Assembly: GCF_003268775.1 (NCBI RefSeq) | Contig: NZ_QLSU01000004.1 | Coordinates: 62,001 to 126,000 of the forward strand | Direction of reading: 5' to 3' | Source of the DNA: Paraburkholderia unamae | GTDB lineage: Bacteria; Pseudomonadota; Gammaproteobacteria; Burkholderiales; Burkholderiaceae | DNA length: 64,000 bases | In this document: positions 52,002-61,827 of the stretch, one piece after another | Numbering within the stretch: the first letter of the stretch is position 1 | Layout of the letters: each line of letters starts with the position of its first letter | Made by a program: the position numbers and the translations under genes | Notes under the pieces: generated by a model | Database searches by the model: none | What the model was told of the DNA's origin: nothing | What the model saw: only the letters and a program-made list of their open reading frames with translations

Positions 52002-53597
52002 TCAGAACGAGTAGATGAACTGCGCGCCCAGCAAATCGTTGCTCTTGCCGTACGAGCCGTCGTCGTGCAGGAACACGCGCTGCGTGGCCCAGTCGTGACG
52101 ATATTCGACCTTCACGGTGATCTGCTGCGTCGGGTAGAACAGCAGGTCGAGCGCCACGTCCTGGCGCGTCGCGCCCTTGCACTCGAAGCCGAAGCCGCCG
52201 CCCGCCTGCGAATTCGCCAGGCAGTCCGCACCAATGCCGAAGCCGTTGTACGGGTCCATGCCGTTCGAGTTCTGGACGATGCCGCCGCCGCCGCCGCCGT
52301 TCTTGCTGTTGGCGAGCAGGTCGTAGCGCAGCGTGGCGCCCATGCGGCCCACCACCGGTGCATTGAACTTGCGGTGCGCGAGCAGCGAGAAGCCGTACCA
52401 CTGCGCGTTGCCGCCGTTGAACGCGGCGCGTTGCTGCTGGCCGTAGTCGACTTCGGCGTTGTACTGGATGTCCGCGAGCGTGTAGGTCGCATCGACCTCG
52501 CCGAAGAAGAAGTAGCCGCCCGAGCTCGACGCCTGGCCGCCCACGCCGTACACGGCCTGGCCCGTGGTCGAATCGAATGCGCTCGGCAGCGTCTGGCGGC
52601 CGATGTTGAACGAGCCGCCGATATCGAGCGCGCTCGACCACGTGTAGTCGGCGCGCGCCGTGAACGTCGGGATCTTGTTGCTCGTGGTGATCGGGTCGCC
52701 CAGCGCGTTCTGGCCCGTCTGCACGACCGCGCCGTTGGTGCGGTACTGCTCGTTGCCGATCATGAACTTGAAGGCCCACTGGCTGCCGTCCGGCGTGTAG
52801 TTCCAGCCGATGCCCACATAGCTGCCCGGATCCGAGAAGTCGTAGAGCAGATTGTGCGTGAGCGTGAGCATCTGGTTGGACTGCTGCACCTCGTAGCCCC
52901 CGAAGCTCGGCATGAGACCGGCGACGAACGTGCCCGTGGACGTCACCGGCACGGTGATGACCGCGGTATTCAGGATGTTGTTGCCGATCTCGCCGTGCTC
53001 GTTTTGCAGCAGCGTGATGCCATTGCCGCGATTGGGCATGAGCGTGATTTCGGCCGAAGGCGCCATCGGACCGACACCGAAGGTCTTCTTGATGTCGAGG
53101 TAGACGTCGCCGAACGTGCTGTTGAAGTAGTTGTACGAGCCGGTGTGGTTCGCGAACAGGAACGACGAGGTGCCCGGCGCGCGGTTGTAGATATACGTCG
53201 GGTCGATGTAGCCGGTGATCGAAAGACCCGCGAGCGGGCCGGTCGTGGCGGCGTCCGTGAGCGAGTCGACCTTGAGCTGCTGGCTCGCGATCTGCTGCTT
53301 CATGGCGTCGACTTCGTCGTTGGTCAGGTGCGCCTGTGTCTTGCCGTAGTCGGGCGAGCTGATGTCGACCACCGGCGCCGCCGCGCTCGCCGGGACGACG
53401 ATCGGTGCCGCCGCCGTCTTCGCCGTGGCCTTCGTGGCACTCTTCGTTTCAGCCAGTTCGCTCTTGAGCGATTTCACCTCTTTTTGCAAGGCGTTCAACT
53501 GCGCTTGCAGGGCCTTGATCTGTTCGCTGGTCGAGTCCGCTAGCGCGAGCCCTGGCAGCGCCCCGGCCACCAGCAGACAGATTAACTTCTTCTTCAT
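52002..53597 (-). CDS. DUF3138 outer-membrane protein (porin-like)
   Basis: A 531-residue secreted protein. A signal peptide ends near residue 20 (GLALADS), followed by a coiled-coil (QIKALQAQLNALQKEVKSLK) of the type that anchors or trimerises porins, then an Ala-rich linker, then alternating amphipathic beta strands to the terminal Phe (GAQFIYSF), an outer-membrane insertion signal. A Gly run (GGGGGG) lies in a loop. AAGGAG precedes the ATG. It sits between potI and the puuB genes on one strand, so a polyamine-permeable channel is a fair guess. Confidence 0.85.
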   Translation of the reverse strand: MKKKLICLLVAGALPGLALADSTSEQIKALQAQLNALQKEVKSLKSELAETKSATKATAKTAAAPIVVPASAAAPVVDISSPDYGKTQAHLTNDEVDAMKQQIASQQLKVDSLTDAATTGPLAGLSITGYIDPTYIYNRAPGTSSFLFANHTGSYNYFNSTFGDVYLDIKKTFGVGPMAPSAEITLMPNRGNGITLLQNEHGEIGNNILNTAVITVPVTSTGTFVAGLMPSFGGYEVQQSNQMLTLTHNLLYDFSDPGSYVGIGWNYTPDGSQWAFKFMIGNEQYRTNGAVVQTGQNALGDPITTSNKIPTFTARADYTWSSALDIGGSFNIGRQTLPSAFDSTTGQAVYGVGGQASSSGGYFFFGEVDATYTLADIQYNAEVDYGQQQRAAFNGGNAQWYGFSLLAHRKFNAPVVGRMGATLRYDLLANSKNGGGGGGIVQNSNGMDPYNGFGIGADCLANSQAGGGFGFECKGATRQDVALDLLFYPTQQITVKVEYRHDWATQRVFLHDDGSYGKSNDLLGAQFIYSF

Positions 53598-53646
53598 TGA
53601 AATTCTCCTTGTTGGTCGTTATTGCTGGTCATTCAACATGCCGGTA

Positions 53647-53673
53647 AGGCGCGGCGGGTGGTACGCCGCGCCT
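53647..53673 (-). terminator. Intercistronic hairpin after potI
   Basis: A perfect 10-base GC-rich stem (53647-53656 with 53664-53673) with a seven-base loop lies between potI and the porin gene. No T-run follows on either strand, so it may stabilise the mRNA end or attenuate, not fully stop, transcription. Confidence 0.45.
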
Positions 53674-53692
53674 GGTTATCTGGCAGTCCTCA

Positions 53693-54604
53693 TCAGGCGG
53701 CGCGCCGGCCGATGGGCGAGCCGATCGCTGCGGCGGGCGCGGCCGGCGTGATGGCTTCGGCGGGATCGGGCTGGACGAAGGCGAGCTGCATGTCGCGCAT
53801 GCGCTTCTTCTCGCGCGCGCTCATCAACTGGTTCACGGCGATCACACCGAGCGTGACGGCGGTGATGAAGAGCGTGGCGAGCGCATTCATCTCCGGATTC
53901 AGGCCGAGGCGCACGCGCGAGAACACGACGAGCGGCAGCGTGGTCGAGCCCGGCCCGGAAAGGAACGCGGAGAGCACGAGATCGTCGATCGAGAGCGTGA
54001 ACGAGAGCAGCCAGCCCGAGAGCAGCGCCTGGGAAATGAGCGGCAGCGTGATGACGAAGAACACCTTGAGCGGCGTGGCGCCGAGATTGAGCGCGGCCTC
54101 TTCGAGCGACTTGTTCATCTCCTTCACGCGCGACTGCACGATGATCGCCACGTACGAGACGCACAGCATGACGTGGCCGATCCAGATGGTCACGATGCCG
54201 CGACCCTTGGGCCAGCCGAGCATCTGCTCCAGCGCGACGAAAAGCAGCAGCAGCGAAATGCCCTGGATGACCTCGGGAATCACGAGCGGCGCGTTGATCA
54301 TGCCCGTGTAGAGCGTGAAGCCGCGAAAGCGCCCGAAGCGCGCGAGCACGAACCCCGCCCACGTGCCGATCACGACCGAGGCGAACGCCGTCATGAGGCC
54401 GATCTTGAGCGAGAGCCAGGCAGCGCTCAGCAACTCGTCGTCCTGCAACAGCGCCGCGTACCACTTCAGCGAGAAGCCGGACCAGACTGTGACGAGCTTC
54501 GACTCGTTGAACGAGTACACGACGAGGCTGATGATCGGGATATAGAGGAACAGAAACCCGAAAGTGAGAACGCCAGTGGAGAGCGTACGGTTGGGCTTGA
54601 TCAT
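53693..54604 (-). CDS. potI: Putrescine ABC transporter permease PotI
   Basis: A 303-residue inner-membrane permease with six helices. The EAA loop reads SLEEAALNLGATPLKVFFVI, where it contacts the ATPase. The N-terminal FLFLYIPIISLVVYSFNESK and TTLPLVVFSRVRLGLNPEMNA are typical of PotC/PotI. An Ala/Pro tail of ~25 residues extends beyond E. coli PotI. The ATG 54604 overlaps the potH stop by four bases. Confidence 0.92.
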   Translation of the reverse strand: MIKPNRTLSTGVLTFGFLFLYIPIISLVVYSFNESKLVTVWSGFSLKWYAALLQDDELLSAAWLSLKIGLMTAFASVVIGTWAGFVLARFGRFRGFTLYTGMINAPLVIPEVIQGISLLLLFVALEQMLGWPKGRGIVTIWIGHVMLCVSYVAIIVQSRVKEMNKSLEEAALNLGATPLKVFFVITLPLISQALLSGWLLSFTLSIDDLVLSAFLSGPGSTTLPLVVFSRVRLGLNPEMNALATLFITAVTLGVIAVNQLMSAREKKRMRDMQLAFVQPDPAEAITPAAPAAAIGSPIGRRAA

Positions 54605-55572
54605 TTGCCTTCCTCCAGTTCCTTGACCTGGTAGTACTGAAAGACCGCCATCGGCACGAGCAGAAGCAGCACCATCGCCACCGTGACGGCGGAGGCCATC
54701 GGCCAGTCCATGTTGTTGAAGAACTCGTCCCACATCACGCGGCCGATCATGAGCGTGTCGGCGCCGCCGAGCAGTTCGGGGATCACGTACTCGCCAACCG
54801 CGGGAATGAACACGAGCAGACTGCCCGCGATGATTCCGTTCTTCGCGAGCGGCAGCGTGATGCGCGTGAACGCCACCCAGGGCTTTGCGCCCAGGTCGTA
54901 GGCGGCTTCGAGCAGCGTGAGGTCCATCTTCACGAGGTGCGCGTAGAGCGGCATCACCATGAAGGGCAGGTACGAATAGACCATGCCGATATAGACGCCC
55001 GCGTCGCTGTGATAGAGGCGCAGCGGCGAATGAATCAGTCCGATGGCGATGAGCGTGTGATTGAGCAGGCCGTCGTCCTTGAGAATGCCGATCCACGCAT
55101 AGACGCGGATCAGGAACGACGTCCAGAACGGCAACATGACGCCCATCATGAGCAGGTTGCGCGTGGCCGGGTTCGAGCGCGCGATGTAGTAGGCAATGGG
55201 AAAGCCGATCAGCAGGCAGAAGAATGTGGACACGGCCGCCATCTTCAGCGAGCTGATATAGGTGGCGATGTAGAGGCTGTCCTGGAGCAAGAACGCGTAG
55301 TGGCTCAGTTGCAGCGCGAAGTGCACCATGCCGTCCTTCATCTCGACCAGGTTCGAGTAGGGCGGAATGCCCATCACCTGGTCGGCGAAGCTGATCTTGA
55401 GCACGAGCACGAAGGGCAGCGCGAAGAAGAGCGTGAGCCACACGAACGGCACGCCGATCACGGCGGAGCGGCCCGAGGGCACGAAACGCGAGAGCAAACG
55501 CACGATTGCCGGGCGGCGCGCATGGCCGCTTGCGGACGTTGCCCCCGACGAAGCGGGAAGAGAGGTACTCAT
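54601..55572 (-). CDS. potH: Putrescine ABC transporter permease PotH
   Basis: A 323-residue permease with six helices after a ~35-residue cytosolic lead. The EAA loop is LLEAAYDLGAKPWVAFTRIT. PSGRSAVIGVPFVWLTLFFA and GEYVIPELLGGADTLMIG match PotB/PotH proteins. It pairs with PotI to form the channel. It lies 12 bases after potG and overlaps potI. Confidence 0.92.
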   Translation of the reverse strand: MSTSLPASSGATSASGHARRPAIVRLLSRFVPSGRSAVIGVPFVWLTLFFALPFVLVLKISFADQVMGIPPYSNLVEMKDGMVHFALQLSHYAFLLQDSLYIATYISSLKMAAVSTFFCLLIGFPIAYYIARSNPATRNLLMMGVMLPFWTSFLIRVYAWIGILKDDGLLNHTLIAIGLIHSPLRLYHSDAGVYIGMVYSYLPFMVMPLYAHLVKMDLTLLEAAYDLGAKPWVAFTRITLPLAKNGIIAGSLLVFIPAVGEYVIPELLGGADTLMIGRVMWDEFFNNMDWPMASAVTVAMVLLLLVPMAVFQYYQVKELEEGK

Positions 55573-55584
55573 GTTCCGTTCTCC

Positions 55585-56736
55585 TTACTGCGTGAGCACG
55601 ACGCCACTGGCGGGCGACCACGAGACATAGACGTCGTCGTTCCAGGCGGGCGCGCCGTCGTTCATGAGGTGCGAGCTGGAGAGGTTCGAGACGACCACCT
55701 TGCCGCCGGGCAGGCGCACGTGATAAAGCGAGTAGCTGCCCATGTAGGCGACATCGGTCACCACGCCGCGCGCCCAGTTGTGCGGCGTGCCCGGCCTTTC
55801 GCGCGTCACGCGCACGCGTTCGGGGCGCACCGAAATGCCCACGGGCATGCCGAGCGGGCCGGTCACGCCGTGGCTCACATACATGCGCGCTTCGAGGTCC
55901 TCGCTTTCCACGTAGATGTGGTCGGGCTCGTCCTCGACGACCTTGCCTTCGAACAGGTTGGTCGAGCCGATGAACTCGGCGGAGAAGCGGCTGTTGGGGA
56001 ATTCGTAGACTTCGCTCGGCGAGCCGATCTGCACGATACGGCCTTCGCTCATCACGGCGAGCCGGTTGGCCATGGTCATCGCTTCTTCCTGGTCGTGCGT
56101 GACCATCACACAGGTGACATCAACTTTCTCGATGATGTTCACGAGTTCGAGCTGCGTTTTCTGGCGGATCTTTTTGTCGAGCGCGGACATGGGTTCGTCG
56201 AGCAACAGGAGCTTGGGGCGCTTGACGAGCGAGCGCGCGAGCGCCACGCGCTGCTGCTGGCCGCCGGAAAGCTGGTGCGGTTTGCGCTTGGCATAGCGGC
56301 CCATCTGCACGAGGTTCAGCGCGTCGGCCACACGCTCGCGAATCTCGTTCTTGGGCACGCCTTCCTGCTTGAGGCCGAACGCGACGTTCGACTCCACGCT
56401 CATGTGCGGAAAGAGCGCGTACGACTGGAACATCATGTTGACGGGGCGGCGGTACGGGGGCAGCGTCGCGAGGTCTTCGCCGTCGACGAAGATGCGGCCC
56501 GACGTGGCCGTTTCGAGGCCTGCGAGCATGCGCAGCAGGGTGGACTTGCCGCAGCCCGAGCTGCCCAGCAGGGCAAAGAGCTCGTTCTTGGCAATGTTCA
56601 GGCTTACGTTGTCCACGGCGGTGCTTTCGCCGAACTTCTTGACGACGTTTTCGATACGCACGAACGCGTCGTTCTTTGCCGGGGTCGCGCTGACGCGCAC
56701 AGCTTCTGGGGCGTTGACTTTGGACGTCGGATTCAT
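55585..56736 (-). CDS. potG: Putrescine ABC transporter ATPase PotG
   Basis: A 383-residue ABC ATPase. Walker A is GSSGCGKST at 58-66, the signature is [15 protein letters not shown], Walker B is [12 protein letters not shown], and a C-terminal TOBE domain (~290-380) follows. It powers PotH/PotI. The start ATG 56736 is 262 bases after the potF stop, an unusually long gap within the operon. Confidence 0.93.
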   Translation of the reverse strand: MNPTSKVNAPEAVRVSATPAKNDAFVRIENVVKKFGESTAVDNVSLNIAKNELFALLGSSGCGKSTLLRMLAGLETATSGRIFVDGEDLATLPPYRRPVNMMFQSYALFPHMSVESNVAFGLKQEGVPKNEIRERVADALNLVQMGRYAKRKPHQLSGGQQQRVALARSLVKRPKLLLLDEPMSALDKKIRQKTQLELVNIIEKVDVTCVMVTHDQEEAMTMANRLAVMSEGRIVQIGSPSEVYEFPNSRFSAEFIGSTNLFEGKVVEDEPDHIYVESEDLEARMYVSHGVTGPLGMPVGISVRPERVRVTRERPGTPHNWARGVVTDVAYMGSYSLYHVRLPGGKVVVSNLSSSHLMNDGAPAWNDDVYVSWSPASGVVLTQ

Positions 56737-56998
56737 GATGTGACCTTGGTTCCTTTCTGGTCGCAGTACGCGTTTCTCAGGCGCGAGCCGGCCCGCACGG
56801 GGCGCTGGCGCGACTCGCGAACTTAAGTACTGCGAACGGAGCTCGGTAAAGGCTCGCGCGCGTCGTCAGAAAAGGGGGGCGGCGCTGCGCGGCCGGACTT
56901 CGGAATTGCGCACTTCAGGCGGAGAGGGGTCGAGCGATCCCTCTTCCGCGCGTTGTCTCCTTCTGCTCCTTCTTGATTCCTTCAGGGAAATCAGGGTG
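56737..56998. other. 262-base gap between potF and potG
   Basis: No gene is supported here. The stretch is GC-rich with short purine tracts (AAAAGGGGGG near 56870). It could hold a processing site that separates the abundant potF message from potGHI. I find no convincing hairpin with a T-run. Confidence 0.35.
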
Positions 56999-58120
56999 TC
57001 AGTGGCCGGTCTTCAACTGCGCCCACAGACGGTTTTCGAGCCGCAGAATCTCAGCCGGCATCGGCTTCATCAGCGTCATCTTCTTGAGCACATCTTCCGG
57101 CGGGTACACCGTGGTGTCCTGCGCAACCGTCGGCGTGACGAACTGGCGCGCGGCCTTGTTCGCGGTCGGATAGAACACTTCGTTGGTGATCTGTGCGTTG
57201 ACCTTCGGGTCCGAGATGTAGTTGATCCACTTCATCGCGTTCTCCGGGTGCGGGGCGTCCTTCGGCACGACCATCACGTCGAACCACAGCAGGCCGCCTT
57301 CCTTGACGTTCGAGAACTTGATCTCGTACGAGCGCTTGGCTTCCTCGGCGCGGCGATGCGCGATGCCCACGTCGCCCGACCACGCCACCGCCACGCAAAC
57401 GTCGTTGTTCACGAGGTCGTTGATATAGCCCGACGAGTTGAACTGGGTGATATACGGGCGGACTTTCTTCAGCACTTCAAAGGCCGCCTGGTAGTCGCCG
57501 GGGTTCGTGCTGTTGGGGTCCTTGTGCATGTATTGCAGCGTTGCCGCGAACACGTCCACGGCCTGGTCGAGGAACGAGACGCCGCAGCCCTTGAGTTTCG
57601 AAAGGTATTGCGGGTCGAACACGAGCGCCCAGCTGTCCACCGGCGCGCTGGTCCCGAGCGCCTTTTCGACGGCCTGCTTGTTGTAGCCGATGCCGTCGGT
57701 GCCGAACGCCCAGGGCACGCCGTACTGGTTGCCCGGATCGGCGTCGGCGATCATGTGCATGAGCACCGGATCGAGATTCGCGAGGTTGGGGATCTTCGAC
57801 TTGTCGAGCTTCTGGTACACGCCGGCCTGGATCTGCTTGGCCATGTAGTTCGATGTCGGAACAACGATGTCGTAGCCCGAGCTGCCTGCGAGCAGCTTGG
57901 CTTGCAGCGTGTCGTCGCTGTCGTAGTTGTCGTATTTGACCTTGATGCCCGACTCCTTTTCGAAGTTGGGGATCGTGTCCTTCGCAATGTAATCGGACCA
58001 GTTGTAGACGTTCAGATCGCCGTCGGCCGCCCGCGCGGGCGCGCTCGAAGTGGCCGTGAGGCCCGCGCACGCAGCGAGGGCCGCGATCGCGACCGCATGA
58101 CGAAGATGACTAACACTCAT
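56999..58120 (-). CDS. potF: Periplasmic putrescine-binding protein PotF
   Basis: A 373-residue solute-binding protein. The signal peptide ends near residue 31 (APARA). The mature start DGDLNVYNWSDYIAKDTIPN is the hallmark of the PotD/PotF family, followed by KVKYDNYDSDDTLQAKLLAG. Acidic and aromatic residues that cage the polyamine are present (WSDY, WSGDVG). It delivers putrescine or spermidine to PotGHI; the exact preference cannot be read. It lies 77 bases after the transaminase gene. Confidence 0.93.
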   Translation of the reverse strand: MSVSHLRHAVAIAALAACAGLTATSSAPARAADGDLNVYNWSDYIAKDTIPNFEKESGIKVKYDNYDSDDTLQAKLLAGSSGYDIVVPTSNYMAKQIQAGVYQKLDKSKIPNLANLDPVLMHMIADADPGNQYGVPWAFGTDGIGYNKQAVEKALGTSAPVDSWALVFDPQYLSKLKGCGVSFLDQAVDVFAATLQYMHKDPNSTNPGDYQAAFEVLKKVRPYITQFNSSGYINDLVNNDVCVAVAWSGDVGIAHRRAEEAKRSYEIKFSNVKEGGLLWFDVMVVPKDAPHPENAMKWINYISDPKVNAQITNEVFYPTANKAARQFVTPTVAQDTTVYPPEDVLKKMTLMKPMPAEILRLENRLWAQLKTGH

Positions 58121-58197
58121 GTTGTTTACCCCTGAAGGTGAAGATCGGCGGGCGGCTTGACACCCCGTTGTGTACCGCCCGCCGTGGACAAGTCGCG

Positions 58198-59631
58198 TTA
58201 TGAAAGACCCAGTTGTTGCGCCGTTGCGTCGACGGCCTTCTTCGCCTTCGACACGATTTCGTCGATCTCACCTCGTGTGACGACGAGCGGCGGCGAGAGC
58301 AGCATGCGGTCGCCCGTGGCGCGCATGATGAGGTTGCCGTTGAAGCAGAAGTCGCGGCACATCGTGCCCACGTCGCCGCCGTTCGCGAAGCGCTTGCGCG
58401 CCTTCGGATCCTCGGCGAGTTGCAGGCCCGCCACGAGACCCGCGCCCGAAATGTCGCCGATGATCGGATGGTTGGCGAACGTTTCGCGCAGGCGCTGCTG
58501 GAAGTACGGGCCCGTATCGTTCTTCACGCTCGCGACGATGCCCTCGTCGCGCAGCAGCTTGAGGTTCGCCACCGCCACCGCCGCGGCAACCGGGTGCCCC
58601 GAATACGTGAGCCCGTGATTGAACTCGCCGTGCTCGATGAGCGCCTTCGCGATGCGGTCGTGGATGCCCACCGCGCCCATCGGCACGTAGCCGCTCGTGA
58701 GGCCCTTGGCCATGGTGATGAGGTCGGGCTCGAAGCCGAAGTGCTGGTGCGCGAACCATTCGCCCGTGCGGCCGAAGCCGCCGATCACCTCGTCGGCGCA
58801 CAGCAGGATGTCGTACTTGCGGCAAATGCGCTGGATTTCCGGCCAGTACGTGGAAGGCGGGAAGATCACGCCGCCCGCGCCCTGGAACGGCTCGCCGATG
58901 AAGGCGGCCACGTTCTCGGCGCCCAGTTCGAGAATCTTCGCTTCGAGCTGTTGGGCGCGCGCGAGGCCGAATTCCTCGGGCGTCATGTTGCCTTGCGCTT
59001 CGCCGTAGAAGTACGGCTGGTCGATGTGCACGATGTTCTCGACCTTCGAGGGCATCTGCTCGTGCATGTAGCCCATGCCGCCGAGCGTGCCGCCCGCGAT
59101 GGTCGAACCGTGATACGCGTTCCTGCGCGAAATGACGACCTTCTTCGAGGGCTTGCCTTGCGTGAGCCAGAACTGATGCACGATGCGCAGCACCGTGTCG
59201 TTGCCCTCGGAGCCGCTGTTGCAATAGAAGAAGTGGTTGAACGGCTCGGGCGAAAGTTGCGCGAGCAGCGCCGACAATTCAATGACGGGCGGGTGCGTGG
59301 TCTTGAAGAACGTGTTGTAGAAGGGCAGTTCCTGCATTTGCCGGTAGGCGGCGTCGGCCAGTTCCTTGCGGCCGTAGCCCACGTTCACGCACCAGAGTCC
59401 GGCCATGCCGTCGATGATCTGGTTGCCTTCCGAGTCCCACAGGTACACGCCTTTCGCCTTCACGATCACGCGGCTGCCCGCCTTGTTGAGCGAGCCCATG
59501 TCCGAGAACGGGTGAATGTGGTGCGCGGCGTCCAGCGCGCGGTACTCGCTCGTCGTGCGTGCGGTCTGCGCGCGCAGCGTCGTGGGAACTTCCTGCATCG
59601 CGCTCGCGGGGGCGTCGATCCGATAGCTCAT
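58198..59631 (-). CDS. spuC: Putrescine-pyruvate aminotransferase (SpuC-type class III)
   Basis: A 477-residue class III PLP aminotransferase. The PLP-binding Lys is in ITMAKGLTSGYVPMGA, the phosphate contacts are in CNSGSEGND, and the cofactor Asp is in LLCADEVIGGFGRTG. It resembles the SpuC/omega-amino acid:pyruvate group that moves an amino group from putrescine or cadaverine to pyruvate. AGGAGG precedes ATG 59631. This gives the cell a transaminase route beside the Puu route, with the two joined in one operon. Confidence 0.9.
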   Translation of the reverse strand: MSYRIDAPASAMQEVPTTLRAQTARTTSEYRALDAAHHIHPFSDMGSLNKAGSRVIVKAKGVYLWDSEGNQIIDGMAGLWCVNVGYGRKELADAAYRQMQELPFYNTFFKTTHPPVIELSALLAQLSPEPFNHFFYCNSGSEGNDTVLRIVHQFWLTQGKPSKKVVISRRNAYHGSTIAGGTLGGMGYMHEQMPSKVENIVHIDQPYFYGEAQGNMTPEEFGLARAQQLEAKILELGAENVAAFIGEPFQGAGGVIFPPSTYWPEIQRICRKYDILLCADEVIGGFGRTGEWFAHQHFGFEPDLITMAKGLTSGYVPMGAVGIHDRIAKALIEHGEFNHGLTYSGHPVAAAVAVANLKLLRDEGIVASVKNDTGPYFQQRLRETFANHPIIGDISGAGLVAGLQLAEDPKARKRFANGGDVGTMCRDFCFNGNLIMRATGDRMLLSPPLVVTRGEIDEIVSKAKKAVDATAQQLGLS

Positions 59632-59651
59632 TTTCCAATCCTCCTGGTCTG

Positions 59652-60986
59652 TTACACGTGCAGCAGCAGGTGTTTGCGTTCCCACGAACTGATCACGCGG
59701 AAATACGCTTCGTATTCGGTTTCCTTGAGCGCGAGGTAGGCGCGCACGAACTTCTCGCCGAGAATGCCGTTGAGCGGCTCGCACGCGCTCATCAGCGTGA
59801 GGCCCTCTTCGAGATTGCGCGGCAACTGGTACGGCAGCGAATAGCCGTCGCTCACGAGCGGTTCGGTGGGCTTGAGATGCTGCGTCATGCCGAGATAACC
59901 GGCCGCGAGCGTTGCGGCGATGGCGAGATACGGGTTCGTGTCCACGCCGGGAATCCGGTTCTCCACGCGGCGCGCGGCAGGCGACGAGTACGGCACGCGG
60001 AAGCCCACCGTGCGGTTGTCGTAACCCCAGGCCACGTTGATCGGCGCGGCCATGAAACGCGAAAGACGGCGGTACGAGTTGATGTACGGCGCGAAGATCG
60101 GCATGAGCGCGGGCGTGTACTTTTGCAGGCCGGCGATATACGCGTAGAACATGTCGGTGGGCTTGCCGTCCGAACCCGTGAAGAGGTTCTGGCCGCTTTC
60201 CGCCGAAACGAGGCTCTGGTGCACATGCATGGCCGAGCCCGGTTCGTTCTCCATGGGCTTCGCCATGAACGTGGCGTACATGTGGTGGCGCAGCGCCGCT
60301 TCACGCACCGTGCGCTTGAAGAGGAACACGCGGTCGGCGAGGTTGAGCGGGTCGCCGTGCATGAAGTTGATCTCCATCTGCGCCGCGCCCACTTCGTGAA
60401 TCAGCGTATCGACTTCGAGTCCCTGAATATCGCAGTACTCGTAAATGTCTTCGAAGAGCGGGTCGAACTCGTTCACCGCTTCGATCGAATACGCCTGGCG
60501 GCCCGTTTCGGGGCGGCCCGTGCGGCCCACGGGCGGCGTGAGCGGAATGTCCGGGTCCTTGTTCATGTCGACGAGATAGAACTCGAGCTCCGGCGCGATC
60601 ACGGGCTTCCAGCCCTTCGCTTCGTACAGTTCGAGCACACGGCGCAGCACACGGCGCGGCGAAATCTCGACAGGCGTGCCGTCGAAGTGCACGCAGTCGT
60701 GAATCACCTGCGCGGTGGGGTCGACGGCCCACGGAATGATGCGAATCGTCGAGGGGTCGGGCATGCACACCATGTCGGGGTCGGTGACGCCCGTGAGGCT
60801 GCCGTCTTCGGGATAGTCGCCGGTCACGGTCTGGATCATCACGGCTTGCGGCAAGCGCATGGCCTCGCCCGATTCGAACTTGCTGCGCGGAATGATCTTG
60901 CCGCGCGCGATGCCCGCCATGTCGGGGATGATCGCTTCGATTTCGGTGATGTGGTGCTTTTTCAGGAATTCGTCGATTTCATGCAT
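59652..60986 (-). CDS. puuA: Gamma-glutamylputrescine synthetase PuuA
   Basis: A 444-residue glutamine synthetase-family enzyme. Start ATG 60986 begins MHEIDEFLKKHHITEIEAII. Active-site segments include APELEFYLVD, GAAQMEINF, HVHQSL and NRIPGVDTNPYLA. The sequence DIPLTPPVGRTGRPETGRQA is typical of PuuA rather than GlnA. PuuA joins glutamate to putrescine using ATP, the first step of the gamma-glutamylated pathway. It lies 20 bases before the transaminase gene. Confidence 0.92.
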   Translation of the reverse strand: MHEIDEFLKKHHITEIEAIIPDMAGIARGKIIPRSKFESGEAMRLPQAVMIQTVTGDYPEDGSLTGVTDPDMVCMPDPSTIRIIPWAVDPTAQVIHDCVHFDGTPVEISPRRVLRRVLELYEAKGWKPVIAPELEFYLVDMNKDPDIPLTPPVGRTGRPETGRQAYSIEAVNEFDPLFEDIYEYCDIQGLEVDTLIHEVGAAQMEINFMHGDPLNLADRVFLFKRTVREAALRHHMYATFMAKPMENEPGSAMHVHQSLVSAESGQNLFTGSDGKPTDMFYAYIAGLQKYTPALMPIFAPYINSYRRLSRFMAAPINVAWGYDNRTVGFRVPYSSPAARRVENRIPGVDTNPYLAIAATLAAGYLGMTQHLKPTEPLVSDGYSLPYQLPRNLEEGLTLMSACEPLNGILGEKFVRAYLALKETEYEAYFRVISSWERKHLLLHV

Positions 60987-61017
60987 GATCTTTCTCTCTG
61001 TTCTGTTTGGGCCGGTG

Positions 61018-61827
61018 TCAGGCGTGGGCGGTGCGCGGCGCATGCGCCACGTCGTGTCCGGCCCCGCCCGGTATTCGCGCCAGCATGCGGTTGCGGCAGG
61101 CTTCGCCAAATGCGCGGAAGATGGCGGTTGAGAGCGCGTCGTCGGCGTGCTTCCACTCGGGGTGCCACTGCACGCCAAGGGCAAAGCTGCGGGCGTTCGC
61201 CACACTCACGGCTTCGATGAGGCCGTCGGGTGCGAATGCCTCGGCCACGAGGCCCGCACCCAGCTTCTCGATGCCCTGGCCGTGCAGCGAGTTCACGCGC
61301 GCTTCGCGTGCGCCGCCTGCCAGTCGCTGCATCACACCGCCTTCCACGAGCTTCAACGCGTGCGCCGGACCATATTGCGTGTCGAGCGGATCGTCCTTGT
61401 TCTCGCGATGGTCGTCATAGCGTGCGACGGCATGCACTTGCTGATGCAGCGTGCCGCCGAATACGACGTTCATTTCCTGGAAGCCGCGGCAGATGGCGAG
61501 CACCGGCACGCCCGCCTCGATCGCGGCGCGCATGAGCGGCAATGTGGTGGCGTCGCGTGCGGGGTCGTGCAGCGTGCCGGTTTCGCTCGCTGGGCCGCCA
61601 TAACGATGCGGCTCGACGTTCGAATAGCTGCCCGTGAAAAGCAGGCCGTCCACGGCTTCGACGATGTCCGCCGCCGCCTGGCGCTCGCCGAGCGCGGGCA
61701 GCACGAGCGCAAGCGCGTGCGCACCGTCCACCACGGCGGCAAGGTACTTCTCGCCGGCGACGTGCGAAGCGTGCGGTCCCATCATCGTGCGGTCGGCAGT
61801 GACGCCAACTAATGGTCTGGTTCGCAT
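61018..61827 (-). CDS. puuD: Gamma-glutamyl-GABA hydrolase PuuD
   Basis: A 269-residue class I glutamine amidotransferase-like hydrolase. The nucleophile is C113 in LAICRGFQEMN, and the His and Glu of the triad are in GVQWHPEW. PuuD splits gamma-glutamyl-GABA to GABA and glutamate, the last Puu step. I use ATG 61827 (MRTRPLVGVTADR); an ATG at 61884 would add 19 residues without homology. It is the first gene of the 12-kb minus-strand polyamine run. Confidence 0.9.
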   Translation of the reverse strand: MRTRPLVGVTADRTMMGPHASHVAGEKYLAAVVDGAHALALVLPALGERQAAADIVEAVDGLLFTGSYSNVEPHRYGGPASETGTLHDPARDATTLPLMRAAIEAGVPVLAICRGFQEMNVVFGGTLHQQVHAVARYDDHRENKDDPLDTQYGPAHALKLVEGGVMQRLAGGAREARVNSLHGQGIEKLGAGLVAEAFAPDGLIEAVSVANARSFALGVQWHPEWKHADDALSTAIFRAFGEACRNRMLARIPGGAGHDVAHAPRTAHA

